64,000 nt of DNA from Drosophila miranda (GCF_003369915.1 NC_046675.1:21018001-21082000); one strand, 5' to 3'. Shown: positions 46,820 through 60,259, counted from the first letter of the stretch. Notes: generated by a model from the letters alone, not told the origin. Made by a program: numbers and translations.

Positions 46820-48610
46820 ATATGTTGGATCTCGATATATGTTCCGCTCTTGTAGACTGCCAAAATTAGGCAAATAACATGAACAAACAGCCCACATTAT
46901 CTAATGCAAACACTTAGAGAATTTGCGCTCCTCTTCCAACTGCAAGAGGCCGCAGGCAGTACCAAATTTGCACACAAATAAGATCGTAAGGACCTATGTA
47001 AGTAGAAGACTGCGTAAGCCTTATTTATTTTTCTGATATGATAACAAACCAAATTCGAATCTTTTTACTGAAAATATTTTAATATTTACTTAACTTTTCT
47101 AACTGATTTAAAGTACACTTTTTTTGGGATGTGCAACAATTGAAGAGAGCTTTTACTTAATTAGGTTAATTACTTATGGAAAGAGCAGATGGAAACCCAA
47201 GCAGTCAGTAAGCATGATGTGGAACGATAAACATAAATTGAAATTCGTAGAAAAGTACGACATGGCGTGCAAAAGTTTATACCTAATGAAATGACGCGCC
47301 TGCAAGAAAATATAATTTTTAGAGCACTACTCTTTCATGTACGAGTACGTTTCAAAGGATTCGATATTGCATTACATTCTCTTAAGTTGGCGAATGATTT
47401 CGCGTGACTAAATTGAGTGCAGTGCTCCAGGGGGTTTAAGCAATATCGTTGGACAGTCACCAAAATTCGTGGCACGTTCCTTCAAAGCACTCAACTGAGT
47501 GAGTCCTGCTAACCGTTCCCCAAAGCGAAAATGGACCTGCATACTACGACTGCTGCCACTTTGTCCATCTGTCTGTCTATCGGTCCATTTTCCCGCTTTT
47601 CTGTTTTGTCGGTTTCCCACTATTGCAATTTCCTCATCCACATCCGCTGGGTCCTGGGTCTGCCCGTTGCCTTGATGCGCCTTTTGCCCGCGTAATGGTG
47701 CGTACCAACAAAACCAACAGCCAAAACCCAAAACAGGCACTAAGCGTAGTCAATTGAAGCCCTTCCTCTACGCACATCGCGAAATTGATTGTTTCCTGTG
47801 CAAAGAGTTGGACGGGACGGGGAAATCGTCATGCAAATTGTCATTGGCTTTTGTTCAACTGATTGTTTGCTGAAACTGCTGTATTTAAACATGAACAATT
47901 TGTATACGTGTGATTTAAATGTAAAATTAATTAGCAAAGCTTTCTGGACAAAGTAATGCACAGACCACTCTGTGATGCGTGATTTTCGGAACTTTTCAGT
48001 CAAAGCACACGTGCCTTAATAGTTACTGTTGAACTATTAATTCCCTCAGTTGTGGAAAACATTAAAAATCTCTAAAATTTCACAAGGAAATCGTCCGTAC
48101 GTCAAATAACAAAGGAATAAATGAGTTCATAAATAACTTCAATAAAAGCTTCGAAGGCTTTTATAAAAACCTCCATTTATATAGAAGAAGAGAGTGTAAT
48201 CCTCATGAGAATCGCTGGCTTAGCTCACTTCAACAACAATGAAATTACATGCAAGAGATTTTGAATATTTATTAATTTTGATTTATGGGATAAGCTTCGC
48301 ATCCGCCATTAGCAGAGTCTTTTGCACATACATATTTTTGAGTGAGCCAAAAAGTTGAAAGCCTTGAAGGCTGGTGACAATACGTACCCGAAGGATTTAT
48401 TTCCCTTTCATTTTTTAATATTAATATTAAGTTAGCTTTCCAAAAAAGCTTGTGTCGATGGCTCTTTGGTGTGAGCTGTTCTTTAAATAAATCTCTTAAA
48501 ATAATTCAGTTAATGTAAGTAGGTGTCGAAAAAGAGTATGCCACTGTTTCTGGTATACTGCAAGAAGTCATATCAGCATTGTCCTCGCATAACGACCATC
48601 AAAGCTTCTC
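46820..48610 (+). repeat. Diverged large unit, copy 3, left part
   Basis: 46820-47075 matches 795-1075 (cagccc-c-nnatcta, tgatatgataacaaaccaaa). 48250-48325 matches 24395-24465. 48540-48605 matches 26165-26235. Order and orientation are as in copy 2. The frame 47408-47740 (minus) between them has no partner. Confidence 0.6.
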
Positions 48611-49619
48611 CTGATGTCCAAGCTTCAGGAGCAAGCCAGGACAAAGGACAAAGCCAAAAGCTGCTTGCAAAGTATTATACATATATGTATGTAGATTTTG
48701 CTAAGATATTAATCGTATTAATGTCGTTTAACAATCTCAAGTTTTTTCATAAAGTTTCCCTAATTGCGTATTCATGGGCAAACTTGACTTTCAGCGAAAT
48801 TAAAAATGAAAAATTAACAGAAATTAGGGCCCAAATCTGCACTTGACAAATTTAAGACCATTAACTTCTTAATCTTATGAGGCATGTAAATTGATTTTTT
48901 CAGAGGTACATAGATGAGCTTTGGAGGGAGAGTAACGGATAAAATATGATTAAATCTGTATCTGTCTAGTGGCTACATTTATATTCACCGTTTAGGTTCT
49001 CAGAATAAAGATAGTTTTTCCTTCTATCAGCATCTTCAACAGAATTTGAGCCAATGGCAATTTGATTTGAATGACTCAACATAATAGTGCCAGAGAAGGA
49101 ATTCGAGACCCCTTATCCTTGGTGAATCCAGCTGAGGAGATTTCTGTCGCTACTTGAAGTTTAGCTGCATCCTTGTCCTTGTACGCTGTGTAGCTCATTG
49201 AATATATTTAATGACAGTGTTCTCCTTTCAATCTTCATCGGTCAAAATAGCACATAAGTCTGAAGAGACGGTAACGGTAATTTAGCCACAATCTATATCG
49301 CCCCCTCTAAGGCTTGCATTGTTTTCCTTGCTTTTGTCCTACTTAATTAATGAATCGGCTTTAATATTGCGGTGCTGCTTTGTACTCGCTTTCACTGACT
49401 TGACTCCTTCTGAGGATTTCAAATAATTATCAAATATTCCAATGGCAGTGGGGGTAAAATGGACTGTGATGGCTCGAGAACATTTTTTTGTTATTAATCA
49501 AATTATATTTTTTAATATTTTAAAGAACCTTTTTAAAGTTGAGCTAAATGGGTTCTCTCTGGGCCATCAAATAAATTGGTGCGGTTTCTACTCTAGACCT
49601 TAAAAAATGGAAATTTGGT

Positions 49620-51950
49620 ATGCCACAAAAACGAACACGAGACCCAGTTTGACCAGCAAGGCAATCCATTTTATGGACCCACCTCAAGGGGGATTCCCAC
49701 CGCAGGGAGTACGAAAGACCTACATACGTGTTAAGTTGAGTTAATTAATGCGTCTCTTACCGGAACATGCTTTCATGTATATGAGAACAGACAATTTCTC
49801 GTAGCTTTGGGACTTGGTTATTTCCCGGTCTGAAAGTTAAAGCAATTACATTTATTATTCTTCTAGGTTTTTTATTAAAAGCAAACAGTGAAAAAATTAT
49901 GGAATTATGAAAAAAAGGATAACAAATTCATCTAAAAATTTATCAACAAATTAGCAAACAACTCTGATGGCAAGCGAACACAAATGATTCTTTAAAATGA
50001 AAATCGAATACACTGAATATCAGAAAAGTTAGTCAAGCTAAAACTAAATAAGGAGAAAGCCATTTACTGTGCTTCGCAGCGAATTCTTATTTATGCCACA
50101 TCTGTCTATATTTATTAGATTTAACAGGCAGAATGTTGTGAGACTTGGGCAAAGTCCGATGAAGTGGAGAAAGGTTGCGGTTGCTGCAACTCTGACCGAG
50201 ATTGAGAGAACCACAAAAAACCCTCAACGAGATTTTCAATTCTCTTTCTCTTTCTGTTTCTATCCGCTTAGCCATTTGCTAAGTACAAAAGTACATTTTT
50301 CTTGCTATTTTCCACCATTTGTCTCCATTTAAAAAGTGAATTTTTTTCGAATTTTCGCTAGACACGCCGCAAGGCTTACAAGAGAATATTCTTAGTTTTC
50401 ATCTCTTCATTTTATGTGAAAACTTTGCGGACCACTGTGACAATTCAATGTGGAAATGTTTTCTTCACAGTAGCCTTTTTCAGTTAAGGAAACTGCAGTT
50501 GGCTCTATGCAACTATTCTTTTTTAAAGGTCTCCACACCAAGAAAAGGAAAGGAATGGAGGGAAACATATTTATAGAAGGTGAGGGCATATTCAGTACTG
50601 CACAAGTCATTGCACATTCGACTTTTAAAGCAGTGCTTAAATATATTCTTAATGTTATATCTCAAATGTCAAATGTTACTGTCTGGGATATTGATATTGC
50701 TTTCAAGGAGGCTTAAAATGAAGAAATTGAAAACGAACAGTTTCGCTTTGAAGTTTAATGAAAAATATACAACAGCTGGAAACATTTTTAACACATAACA
50801 TCAGTGTTTAATGTCTCAAATTTATATTCGTGGAAAATTTACCAACAGCTCTTATATTTTACACGGTCACAAACGCAAATTATAAAAATGTTTGCTCAGT
50901 ACACATCTCCAGCAGTTATAATTTTCTTAAATTATATTTACTTAGGTGTCCTCAGCTCTGTCCCGAAAGATCCTCCAGAATAAAAGTAAACAAAAACCAA
51001 ATTAGCAAAAACGATTTTCTGTGGGTTTAGTCATGAATATGGAAAAGAAATAAGAAAAATAATTTCTTTTCTATGATGTAAGGATGTAAAAAGAAAGTTA
51101 AAAAAAGCAAGCAGGAAAGAGATTCGGTGTTTATAATACTAATCTTGCGTTATTCCTGCGTGGACGACTTTTTTCTTTCGTTCGAAACTCGTTTCTTCTG
51201 TTTCAGCACAAAGTTTGAAGAGAAAAATTACATCAAACACCCTATCACAATAGTGGAATGACTGTAAAGGGCACACATTTCTTCATCGCTTTATTAAAAA
51301 TGGTCTCAATGGTTAAGGTCTTAATGTTAATGGTCATAAAGGAAAGGACAGAGAAAGACATAATGATGTCACCAGGTTAAATCGCTTTAACTCCACTTGG
51401 GGAGATCTAGACTTCGTGCTACAGGAAACCACGTTCATGGCTGAGTGTTCTTACTTTTCTGTTTGTTTGTCGCAGAGAAATAAAGCAAACGCTGCTCCAA
51501 TTATGTTTCAATTACAAGGCATTCTGAAATTGGCTTAAGGACTTCTCCTCTATGGCCAGAACGTGAGTGGAATTGGAAGTTACAAGAGCTACCAGTTAAA
51601 GCACAACTTTTTGACGTTGAACTTCAATTCGAAGAAAAATGTTACAAGTTTAAGAAACTCGACCTGTATTATTAATGGCGCCTTAAAAGAAAACCCACTG
51701 ACCATTCAGGGAATACATAAAAATACTTTTAAATGCGCTGAAATCCCGCAAAAAGAGAAATAAGCTGAAACTGTGGAAAAGAGTGCAAGCAACAAATGGC
51801 CTATGAAAAAAAAGCACACAAGCGAAACAGCGAAATACAAAACTTTTGGACAAAGGAGTGAGAGGAATGGTAGTATGGTTGAGGCAAGTTTGCGAAACTA
51901 GTTTATAAACAAAAGCTAGCCCCAGCCCCAAAAGGAAAATGTGTCGGCTC
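49620..51950 (+). repeat. Diverged large unit, copy 3, right part
   Basis: 49620-49840 matches 15500-15730 and 27605-27835. 50150-50235 matches 28110-28200. 51300-51420 matches 32640-32790. 51810-51950 matches 33170-33290. The array ends about 0.8 kb before the 3' end of PIG-N. Confidence 0.6.
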
Positions 51951-52740
51951 CCCTGCGTCATGGGGCTACAAAAAACAAACCGAAAACTACCCGAACACAG
52001 AGCAAACACAAACAACCAAAAACAAGCAACAGCTGCCAAATTGGAAACAATCCAGCTAGTAGAGGCGGTGTAGAATGTGCCGGGAAATTACTTGCTTGGT
52101 TGGCCCTCTCAGCCATATCATTCTTCATTTTGGGCTTAGTAACATTAATGAGCTGGTTAGACCAAAGCGAACTGCGCTTTTTTGTGGTCACTTTGAAGTG
52201 GTAGTGGCTCCACTGCTACTCTCTGTACTATTTGACTGACCAAAGGCAGAGGCAACTGCAGTGAGGAAATCTCCGCTGCTGACTCTCCTGTGTATCGCTT
52301 TATCGGTCATACGATGTCATATATGGAATGTATTTCAAGAGAAAGGCATGTGTGGCTCGACATAAAACGTTCCGTGGTTTTCTATTCCGCCTTCGTTCTC
52401 CTGGATAATCGTAAGCATTCCATACCCAAGATCTTGCTAGTTCCATCAATTCAATATAATATAGACATACAATATAATACAAGATTCTGTGTGGCATCTT
52501 CAAGTGTCCCATTGGATCATCTCAAAGAATCTTTTTAATTTGTAATCTCATGAACAGTCCGGAGAATGAATCCCACGTCACAAATAAATTTCAGGTATAT
52601 ACTAAACAGTGTTAAATATTAATAATAATATATACATATGTACATATATGCCAAAGAAAAATATGAATGAATAACAAAAATTGCGTTTATTTACCGACAA
52701 TCAGATGATTAATTGAAAAAAACCAAACCAATAAAACGTA
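51951..52740. other. Spacer before PIG-N 3' end
   Basis: No gene recognised. Overlapping frames on both strands at 51941-52204 and 52290-52538 are not convincing. A TATA/TACA-rich run is at about 52625-52650. Confidence 0.35.
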
Positions 52741-52741
52741 A

Positions 52742-52747
52742 TTTATT
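52742..52747 (-). terminator. Poly(A) signal of PIG-N
   Basis: AATAAA on the minus strand about 20 bases after the PIG-N stop codon. It implies a very short 3' UTR. Confidence 0.6.
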
Positions 52748-52767
52748 TTAACAGGAACTTTGATGCA

Positions 52768-55557
52768 TTAGACGAAAGAAACCCCCACAGCCTTACTCTC
52801 TTCAGCAGACCCTGCAGACGTAAGGACAATCACGTCTCCTCCCTTTACTTCCGTAATGCTTTCCGGCTTAGCTCGCTTAATTGGCATAAGGAAGGTCTTG
52901 GTTAAACACGAAGAGGCCAGCAACAGGATCACAACAAGGTTTGTCAATAGGACGTGATCGAGTGATCGGCGAACTTGGCGCCAGTTGCCTCTGTTTTGAA
53001 TATATAAACAGAAAAACAAGCCCATGGCATCGCTAATCAAGAACATACAGTTGAAAATAGCCCGTGTATTCATACGGGCATAAGGCGAAAGAGTGTATAT
53101 CCCTGAGATGAAAATAATGGATGGAATCATTATCTTGGCTATGATGAGAATGGTTATTATAAATGGGGTAAAGCTGGATATTAGCAGCCGTCCAGTTGTT
53201 GCTCTGAAGGCGAAGCCTAATGCCCAGTGTCCGGATCCGAAGAACGATACGAAGAAGTAAAACAGAATCAAGACGGCATAGTGATAGTTTAGCTTCAGCC
53301 GATCTAGTGGACCCCGAATCTCATTTTTCGGTTTTTTTGTAACCTTAGCGTGAATTTCCTGCCGAAGCAGAAACTCGGTTATCATCATTTGGAGGAAGAG
53401 CGACCCCGTTGAAACGCAGAGCAGTGCATGAACTGCCACCAGGTTGAAGGTAATCAAATTAAATCGTTTTCTTGGGGTTTTCTCTTTGCTGTATGGCAAC
53501 GATACGAAGGCATAGGCAAGGAAAGCCCAGAAGGCAGTCCGCAGAAAGAGATTAATTTCGAGGTTATTCTCGTAGAGGTAAGTTCCATAGACTCCCATCA
53601 GTAGAATTCCTGAATTTATCATCCAAACGTGCTCCACAAATTTATGTCCCAATATCCATGGAAGGAGCACTGCCAGAAACATGCTGAACGCTAGGACATA
53701 GCTATCGAGGTCTAGGTCAATAGCATCTAATATCCATTCCAAGCTGAAGTTTTGCGTGACAACTAGAAATGCACTTGGTAGGAGCATGGCTGTCAACCAT
53801 ATAAAGAATTTCCCTGTAGGCCGAAGGAAGCCGCGTCGATTGTAGCCACACACGACCGCTGCATACAGCAGCCCCACATGGGTGCTCGTAAAGGATGTCG
53901 TTATAACCAATCCAGCGGGAATCACTGTCCAGATGAAAAGTGTAAACGGAAAAGGTATGGATTTACCATGCAGCGGCCGTTCGGCTAGTGCCATCGTCCA
54001 AATGCCTATGGGCAACAGCAGGTAAAACTCCGTGTACCAGGGCACCCTCTGCAGAAACAATACATATCCGAGCACCAGTCCCAGTATGGCCATCAGAAGA
54101 GTCATCCATGTTACGAGTCCCTTCTTCCGCTGTTTGCTCTCTGTGCATTCGCGTGTCAGCATGACAGTCAGGCAGTAGAACAGGCCAAAATACGATGCAG
54201 TTAAGGCCACAAGTAGCGGAATGTTATAGTAGCTCTGATAAAACTCCAGGCACTCCCGGGCCTGCCAGGACGCTTGCCTGAGTAGCTTTACTGCTTTCCT
54301 GTCGTGGCCCGCTGCCACTAGGCGATTCACTTCAGAGGGAAGGCTGGCGATTCGCCTCGAGTCCAGGTGCTTATATTTCGGCAGCCATTTGTGGAAGAAG
54401 CTTTGCTCATGGCGGCGTATCATGATCTGCGCTTGGGCCATGAACTGCAGGACATTCAAGAACAACGCCTGCCGCTCGTACTCTTCGCTCACATTGAGAT
54501 AGCCCAGCGGTAACGGGGCCCTATTGTTAGTGGGCGGCGGCAGGCCTATTAAGGCCGACATCAGCGGCGCCAGCTGGATCTGCTCCAGCTCTTGCAGAGG
54601 CATCTGAAGTCCATGTGCATTGACAGTGAAGTTCAGCTGGGACCCAGGCGGACCCAGGTGCTTGACTCCGGCTCCCCAAAAGAAGAAGGGCATTTCTATT
54701 TCCATATCAGATCCCCCGCCATGGTGGCCTGAAACAAACACAGCGGCAGTCTTATATAGTCAATGGCGTCAAGAATACATACCAACATCTGACATGCCAT
54801 GATCAGAGGTCATCAGATAGGCCGTGCGACTGTTGTTGAATGCATTCTCAAAGAGATCGTACGTCTCCCGAATCCTCTTCTGCGTCAAATACAGCCTCTT
54901 CTGGTACTCGCGGTGAAGTGGAGTAAACACATGGCCAGCCTTATCAATATCCAATAGATAAACCAAAAATACCACCGCTGTTGCGTTTTGCAACTCTCTA
55001 ATGCTCTCGTTGTTGGTAAGAAACTCACGGGCCTTGTTGTAAACCCAGGTATCGGTCTTAAATCTTCTACTGAAATCCGAATATCTGTACGTTTCGAATC
55101 TCAGTGGCGCACCACCGGACCGCGCGAAGAAATCGGACACTGTTTTATCGAGCCATCCGATGGCATGGCGACTACGATTAAATATGGAGTCAAAGCGTGT
55201 CGGATTCCACTCAAAATTGGTAATGGCCGCTTGGGGATCTTCATTGAAGCCAGCGAAGATGGCAATGTGTCCGGGTCGGGTCATTGTCGGTGCGCAGCCT
55301 CGCGAAATTCCGACCACACCCTGCTTCAAGAACAGTTTCTGGAGGTGCGGCACTCCTTTGCAGTTATTTGCAAAGAACGACTCTGCCCGAAGACCATCGA
55401 TCAGGAATACCACCAATCGATCTGCCGGCGGTCTCAGCCCAAACTCAGGCAATGTCTTCTGTGGCTCAAGCTCCTCCAAAATAGTCGATTGAAAATATAT
55501 GTTCATAAAACAACCGATCAGCAAAATGTGCACCACTATCACCTGAAGCTCCCACAT
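52768..55557 (-). CDS. PIG-N: GPI ethanolamine phosphate transferase 1 (2 exons, 911 aa)
   Basis: Exons are 55557-54783 and 54728-52768. The 54-bp intron (TTG/GTATGT ... TTTCAG) splits a Gly codon inside the metal-binding motif. PIG-N adds the side-branch ethanolamine phosphate to the first mannose of the GPI precursor in the ER lumen. Residues 1-22 are a signal anchor. A luminal alkaline-phosphatase-like domain follows with the expected metal and nucleophile positions: Asp54 in FLIDGLRAES, Thr91 in APTMTRPGH, Asp205 and His209 in DIDKAGH, and Asp252-His253 plus His260/261 in TSDHGMSDVGHHGGG. From about residue 440 onward there are many hydrophobic spans, as in the polytopic PigN C-terminal domain. 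The length is close to the 931 residues of the human protein. All key residues are present, so the gene appears functional. It lies 620 bp downstream of the GMC gene on the same strand. Confidence 0.95.
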
Positions 55558-56176
55558 TTTGAAGAGAGAGTTTATGGAAAAATTGTATTGCTTTGAAAAA
55601 ATATTTTAAAAAAACGGAAATATCAGTCAGCTTGAATTAGGATTGAGTTCCTGGAATGTCACGATATCAATATTTCACACCGAACACTGGGTCCTACTAC
55701 AATACTACAACGAAAAGAAGGCCGAGCAGTACCTCTCTATTATATAAAATAAATTTTATTTTCACATATACAAATGTATATCACAGATAATAATGACTGA
55801 CAGATCATTTATAAACTATTCGCCGTTGTGTTTTAAATCATAAATTTGATTTACGCGCACAAGCTATCAGAGCCGAAAAGCTTTGCTGTAAACTTAACAG
55901 AGCCGAAAAGCTATTTTCTTGTTTCTCTACTCTCCGCCAGAGTACGTATTGGTACGCAGTGCCATCTACCAGGTGGTGGTGGAAAGTCGTTTTTCAAATA
56001 TAACCGTCTTTTATTTAATTTAAATATTTTCTTCTGTGCGGATAAACAATTTTGAAAGCTAATAAAGAGGTTTTAGGTGCTAAAAAATGACTTAATTATC
56101 ACATGCAAGCTTAATCATATCACGATAGATATCTAGATAATAAATTAAAAAATGAGGGTACCACATTGAGGTTGTT
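55558..56176. other. Spacer between PIG-N and the GMC gene
   Basis: It should hold the PIG-N promoter. No TATA box is evident. A 15-bp direct repeat, cagagccgaaaagct, occurs at 55868-55882 and 55898-55912 with a 30-bp period. Confidence 0.45.
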
Positions 56177-58132
56177 TTATGTGGTCCTCATGCGCCACGT
56201 ATTCTTGATCATGTCCGCCGCCTTTTCGGCAATCATGATAACAATAGCATTCGTGTGTCCAGCCGGCACATTTGGCATTACTGAGGCATCCACTACCCGC
56301 AACTTCCGAATGCCATGAACCCTAAGACCGGAATCTACCACAGCCGAGGGATCCCCAGTGGGTCCCATCTTGCAGGTGCCCGACTGATGTTGCAGGCTGG
56401 AACCGTAGCGACGCAGGCAACAGCGCCAGTACTCTTGGCTGGCGAAGGTCAAGTGCTCACACCCGGGAAAGGGTCGATCGTGGAAATGAGTGCCCATCTT
56501 GACCATGGACTTGGAACGAGCCACCTGCATGATCTGAAGGTTTGAGATGATTATCTGAGAATTTTAAAGAATTTAAGAAAGCTACGTACCATTTCAATGC
56601 CCTCGATCATGGCTTGTATGTCGTCCGGATGCTCCATAAAGTTAGGTTCCATACGAGGCCAGTGAAATGGATTCCGACTGCGTAAGGAGATGCGTCCTCG
56701 ACTCTTGGGTCGCAGCAGCACTGGGACCAGTCCAAAGGTTTCTCTGTTCTGCAAGTCACCGAACATTGTCTCATAGAACTCGTCCGTTATGCCCAAAAGA
56801 TTGCGCATAGTCCCAAAGCGATCGCCACTCAGGGAACCAGCTCCCAAGACCAACTCCATGTCCGGATAGTCCTTAGCTGTAAGAAAAATTGGTTGATTAT
56901 ACTGTATTTATTCCGGACAGAGTATATTTACCATGGCTAGAGCTTGGAGTACGCACAAAGGCAAAAGCCTCGGCTCCACCTGGTATGGTGTATGGTCCCT
57001 GGCCTGCAAACAAGTAACGGAATATATCCGTTGGGTTCAGAAGCCGGGCATCATTCACTGTCGAATCATTGACCACGAATACCAAGCCGTTGAGGGTGAT
57101 GTGATCCTGGAGATTGTACCCCACCGGCAGATTCTGCAGCACTGTGATATTGTGCTCCCGGAGATGATCGCCGGGTCCCACACCGGACAGCATCAGCAGC
57201 TGGGGACTGGCTATGGTGCCAGCGGAGAGGATGACCTCCTTTCTGGCACGCACCACAAATCGCTGACGCTGCTTGACGAACTCCACGCCGACGGCCGTTT
57301 TAGTAAGTGGATCAATGATGAGTTTAGTGACCCAACTCTTCATGGAGATGTGCAGGTTCTTGCGCTGCACCACTGGCTGGATGAACGCCTTGCTGGTACT
57401 GCAGCGTCGACCGTTTCGGATTGTGGCCTGCGACCTGCCGAAGCCCATAAGATGCTCTCCATTCGGATCGGTGATGTCGTAGCCCAACTCTTGACCCGAC
57501 TTGAGGAATGCCTTCAGCAGCTGCGACTTGTAGTCCGTGTACTGGACATCCAGCGGTCCATTCCGGCCATGATACGGCGACTTGTACAGCTCGGGTATGC
57601 CAATGCGCTCGGACTTCTTGAAATAGGGAAGGATTTCGTCGTAGGACCAGCCCGAGTTGTTAGCCGCCGCCCAATCGTCGTAGTCTCTTCGATGGCCCCG
57701 CGTGTACAGCATGAAGTTTATCAGGCTGGTACCGCCAATGCCACGCCCCTTGGGCCAGTTGCAAACGCCTTCTTTCAGGCCCTGGCAGGCGTTGGCGGTC
57801 GGCTCCGCTTTGTAGCCCCAATTGTAGCGGGTCATTTGGGTCAGGGCCGCTGTCAGGGGCACATCACTGATGAAGGTCTCCTGATCGCCCGCCTCCAACA
57901 GCAGAACGCTCGCTGAAGTAATCTCACTCAGACGATTTGCCAGGACACAGCCTGCGGTGCCAGCACCGACAATGATGAAGTCATACTCCGGCAAGAACCG
58001 CGTGGTATCTGGGATCCTTGTATTCAGCAGCGATGTCTCAAAGTCCCGCAGCAAGTCCACCAAGAGCTGGCCCCTGGAGGATTGCAAGAGGGAGAACAGA
58101 CAGAGGAGGAGGGAGCCAAGCCAAAGCCTCAT
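56177..58132 (-). CDS. Secreted GMC-family FAD oxidoreductase (3 exons, 614 aa)
   Basis: Exons are 58132-56932, 56876-56590 and 56533-56177. The introns are 55 bp (ATGG/GTAAAT ... TTACAG) and 56 bp (ATG/GTACGT ... CTTCAG). Residues 1-21 form a signal peptide. The FAD-binding dinucleotide fold starts at 51 with GAGTAG at 56-61 and Glu80. GMC signature 1 (GRGIGGTSLIN, 129-139) and signature 2 (GTIASPQLLMLSGVGP, 305-320) are both intact. The likely catalytic pair is His545 (HQSGTCKMG) and His589 (PAGHTN). Family members oxidise sugars, alcohols or ecdysteroids; insects have an expanded cluster of them. The substrate cannot be read from sequence, so I give no symbol. A possible 5'-UTR acceptor (CCTCACAG) lies 20 bases before the ATG, which suggests an upstream non-coding exon. 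Confidence 0.93.
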
Positions 58133-60248
58133 CTTGGTCAGAACTCAACCTGTGAGGATGATGAAGCGGACATGTTAATAAGTAAATACTCTGATTAAGT
58201 CTAGAATTCTTGATTAGCAGCTGGATGTAAATTTTTGCAGCGAAGCGACCTTCAAAATGATTTCACTTTTCATACCATACCCTTGGTGGGGGTATTCTAA
58301 CTTTTCTAAGACGATTGCAATTCTCAGAAGGAACGAAGTTGATAGAGCTGATTGATTTATAGTTTACTATAAAAATCACTAGAACTTAGTTTTGCTATTG
58401 CTACTTGCTTTCTCGTAATAAATCTTGTATAGTTCTGTATTTGAGCAACTAATATCAAAGACTATATAATATAACGATGTTGCATGATTGACCAAGAAGC
58501 TGTACTATGGCAGGATATTTCCTGACGCCCCGTAGAAATATAGGGAAAAAAATTACTTTTCGGTCCGAAGAATCAAACACCAAAATACACAAAGTTTTAT
58601 GATGCTACCAAAGGAGAATTTATGATGCATTATCTTTCTAATTCTATAGTCATATTTAGTTTCAATTTGAACAACAGTCTGGTAAGAGTATCTAAAGCTT
58701 CACCCTACTGGCATTCTTGTTTATTCCAATTCTGACTTCTGACTAGTTCAATTCACGCTCCATCGATCGGCGGAGCAATGTTCGAACACAACACCTCCTC
58801 CCGATCGCGTTTTGAGCTCAAGTTCAACGGGTTTGGGATTACAAGACAGCGTTGATGCGACCAAAAGTGCCAATAAAAATAATGACTTTGCAAAAGGAGC
58901 GTAGTAAAGTAAATGCTAGCCTAGCCAACCGGTTCGTGATCAAAACAAACCCAAAATGAAACGAAGAAGAAACCGAATTAAAGCAAAAATCAGCTGAATA
59001 AAAATCAAAATAAATCGATCGCAGAGCAGCGCGCAAATATTTAAGTTGACCCATAAACCGCACGCGGATGTCCATAAGACACAAGCAACAAAACTGACAA
59101 GAGAAAAAAACAACGAAACGCCAAACAAAAAATCGAAATTAAATTACTTAAATTGTGGGCGCCAAAATGTTTTTTTATGCAAATTTTTCCATTTGGGTTT
59201 TTGTTGAGGGCTTTGGCAAAAATTGCACAAATGTTAATAAATCATTTCAATTAACCTCAATAGAGGGACGGTCTCCCTGTACTTGTGTACTTGGGAAGTA
59301 AATTATCTGAGTAGCCGAGAGTCGAACTGACTTATTAAGCGCCCCAAGAAACTGGCTGCGCGCTACAACAAAGAGCCACGATACAGTTGCTCTGCCTGCG
59401 GTTGGTATTGTTCTACGTGAGTGTGGCCTTGGACTTGTGTTGGCCACACTTGATTGGCTTGGTCAAGAGCACTACTTGCAGAACTGGCTCTTACAGAACT
59501 GACCTACGTCATGCTGGTTTCCCTTTTGTGACGACGCCCTGCCGAAGGGCACTGCATTCATTAAAGTTCTGGTTATCGCGTCTATAGCAATCAATGCGGG
59601 TCATTAAACCTCACTTAATTGGCTGGGTCGTGCTGCCCAAAGATCTCGATAATTATAACAAGAAATGTACGAATATGTAGTCCAGTGCTGTGACTGAAAC
59701 AATGGCTTTGGCAGCTTAAACATATCATTAAGAAAATCATCAATTTTGAAATTGGAACAAATTATTCCACTCATGAGCATAATAAAAGGTTGCATTTAAC
59801 TCGTAAGAAAATTATAGTCCAATACACAAATCTGCAACCAAATTACTCAACTTGTCAGCATAGGAAACCAAAATTCACCAACGCTGTGAAAAACAGCATT
59901 TTTCAGTCTAAATCATTTTCGGTCATGCACAGTTCTTAAAACCAGTGTGCCACTTGTTGCACTGCCGTTTACGTCAACTAGCCAGATCCGGATCTATAAA
60001 CACACACACACACCGAACATTCATTCTCTTGGCAACAAGCCAATACGTATACTTATATTCTCTTGTGAAATTCTGAACACGTTTGTCAATGCAAATCAAG
60101 CAGCAGGCAAAAACAGAACTGTTATCAAAAGAATGCACTTACGAAATGGGCGCGTGTGCTCTTAATAGGTTGGCTCTGCCAAAAAAAACTAATGCTTAAA
60201 ATCACTTTGGGAGACACCTTAGATCGATTGCCCGATTTATCTGTCGAA

Positions 60249-60259
60249 TGCGCATGCGC
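60249..60259. promoter_or_regulatory. NRF-1/Ewg-type palindrome
   Basis: TGCGCATGCGC is a perfect 11-base match to the binding site known for NRF-1 and its Drosophila homologue Ewg. It is unusual in this AT-rich surrounding and could mark a promoter. Confidence 0.45.

Noticed and set aside
54988..55596. 202-codon plus-strand frame antisense to PIG-N exon 1
   Set aside because: PIG-N catalytic motifs lie on the opposite strand. This frame lacks domains and ends near the PIG-N start.
56933..57916. 327-codon plus-strand frame antisense to GMC exon 1
   Set aside because: The sense strand encodes a complete GMC oxidoreductase with all motifs. The antisense frame is a by-product of its codon bias and contains no recognisable domain.
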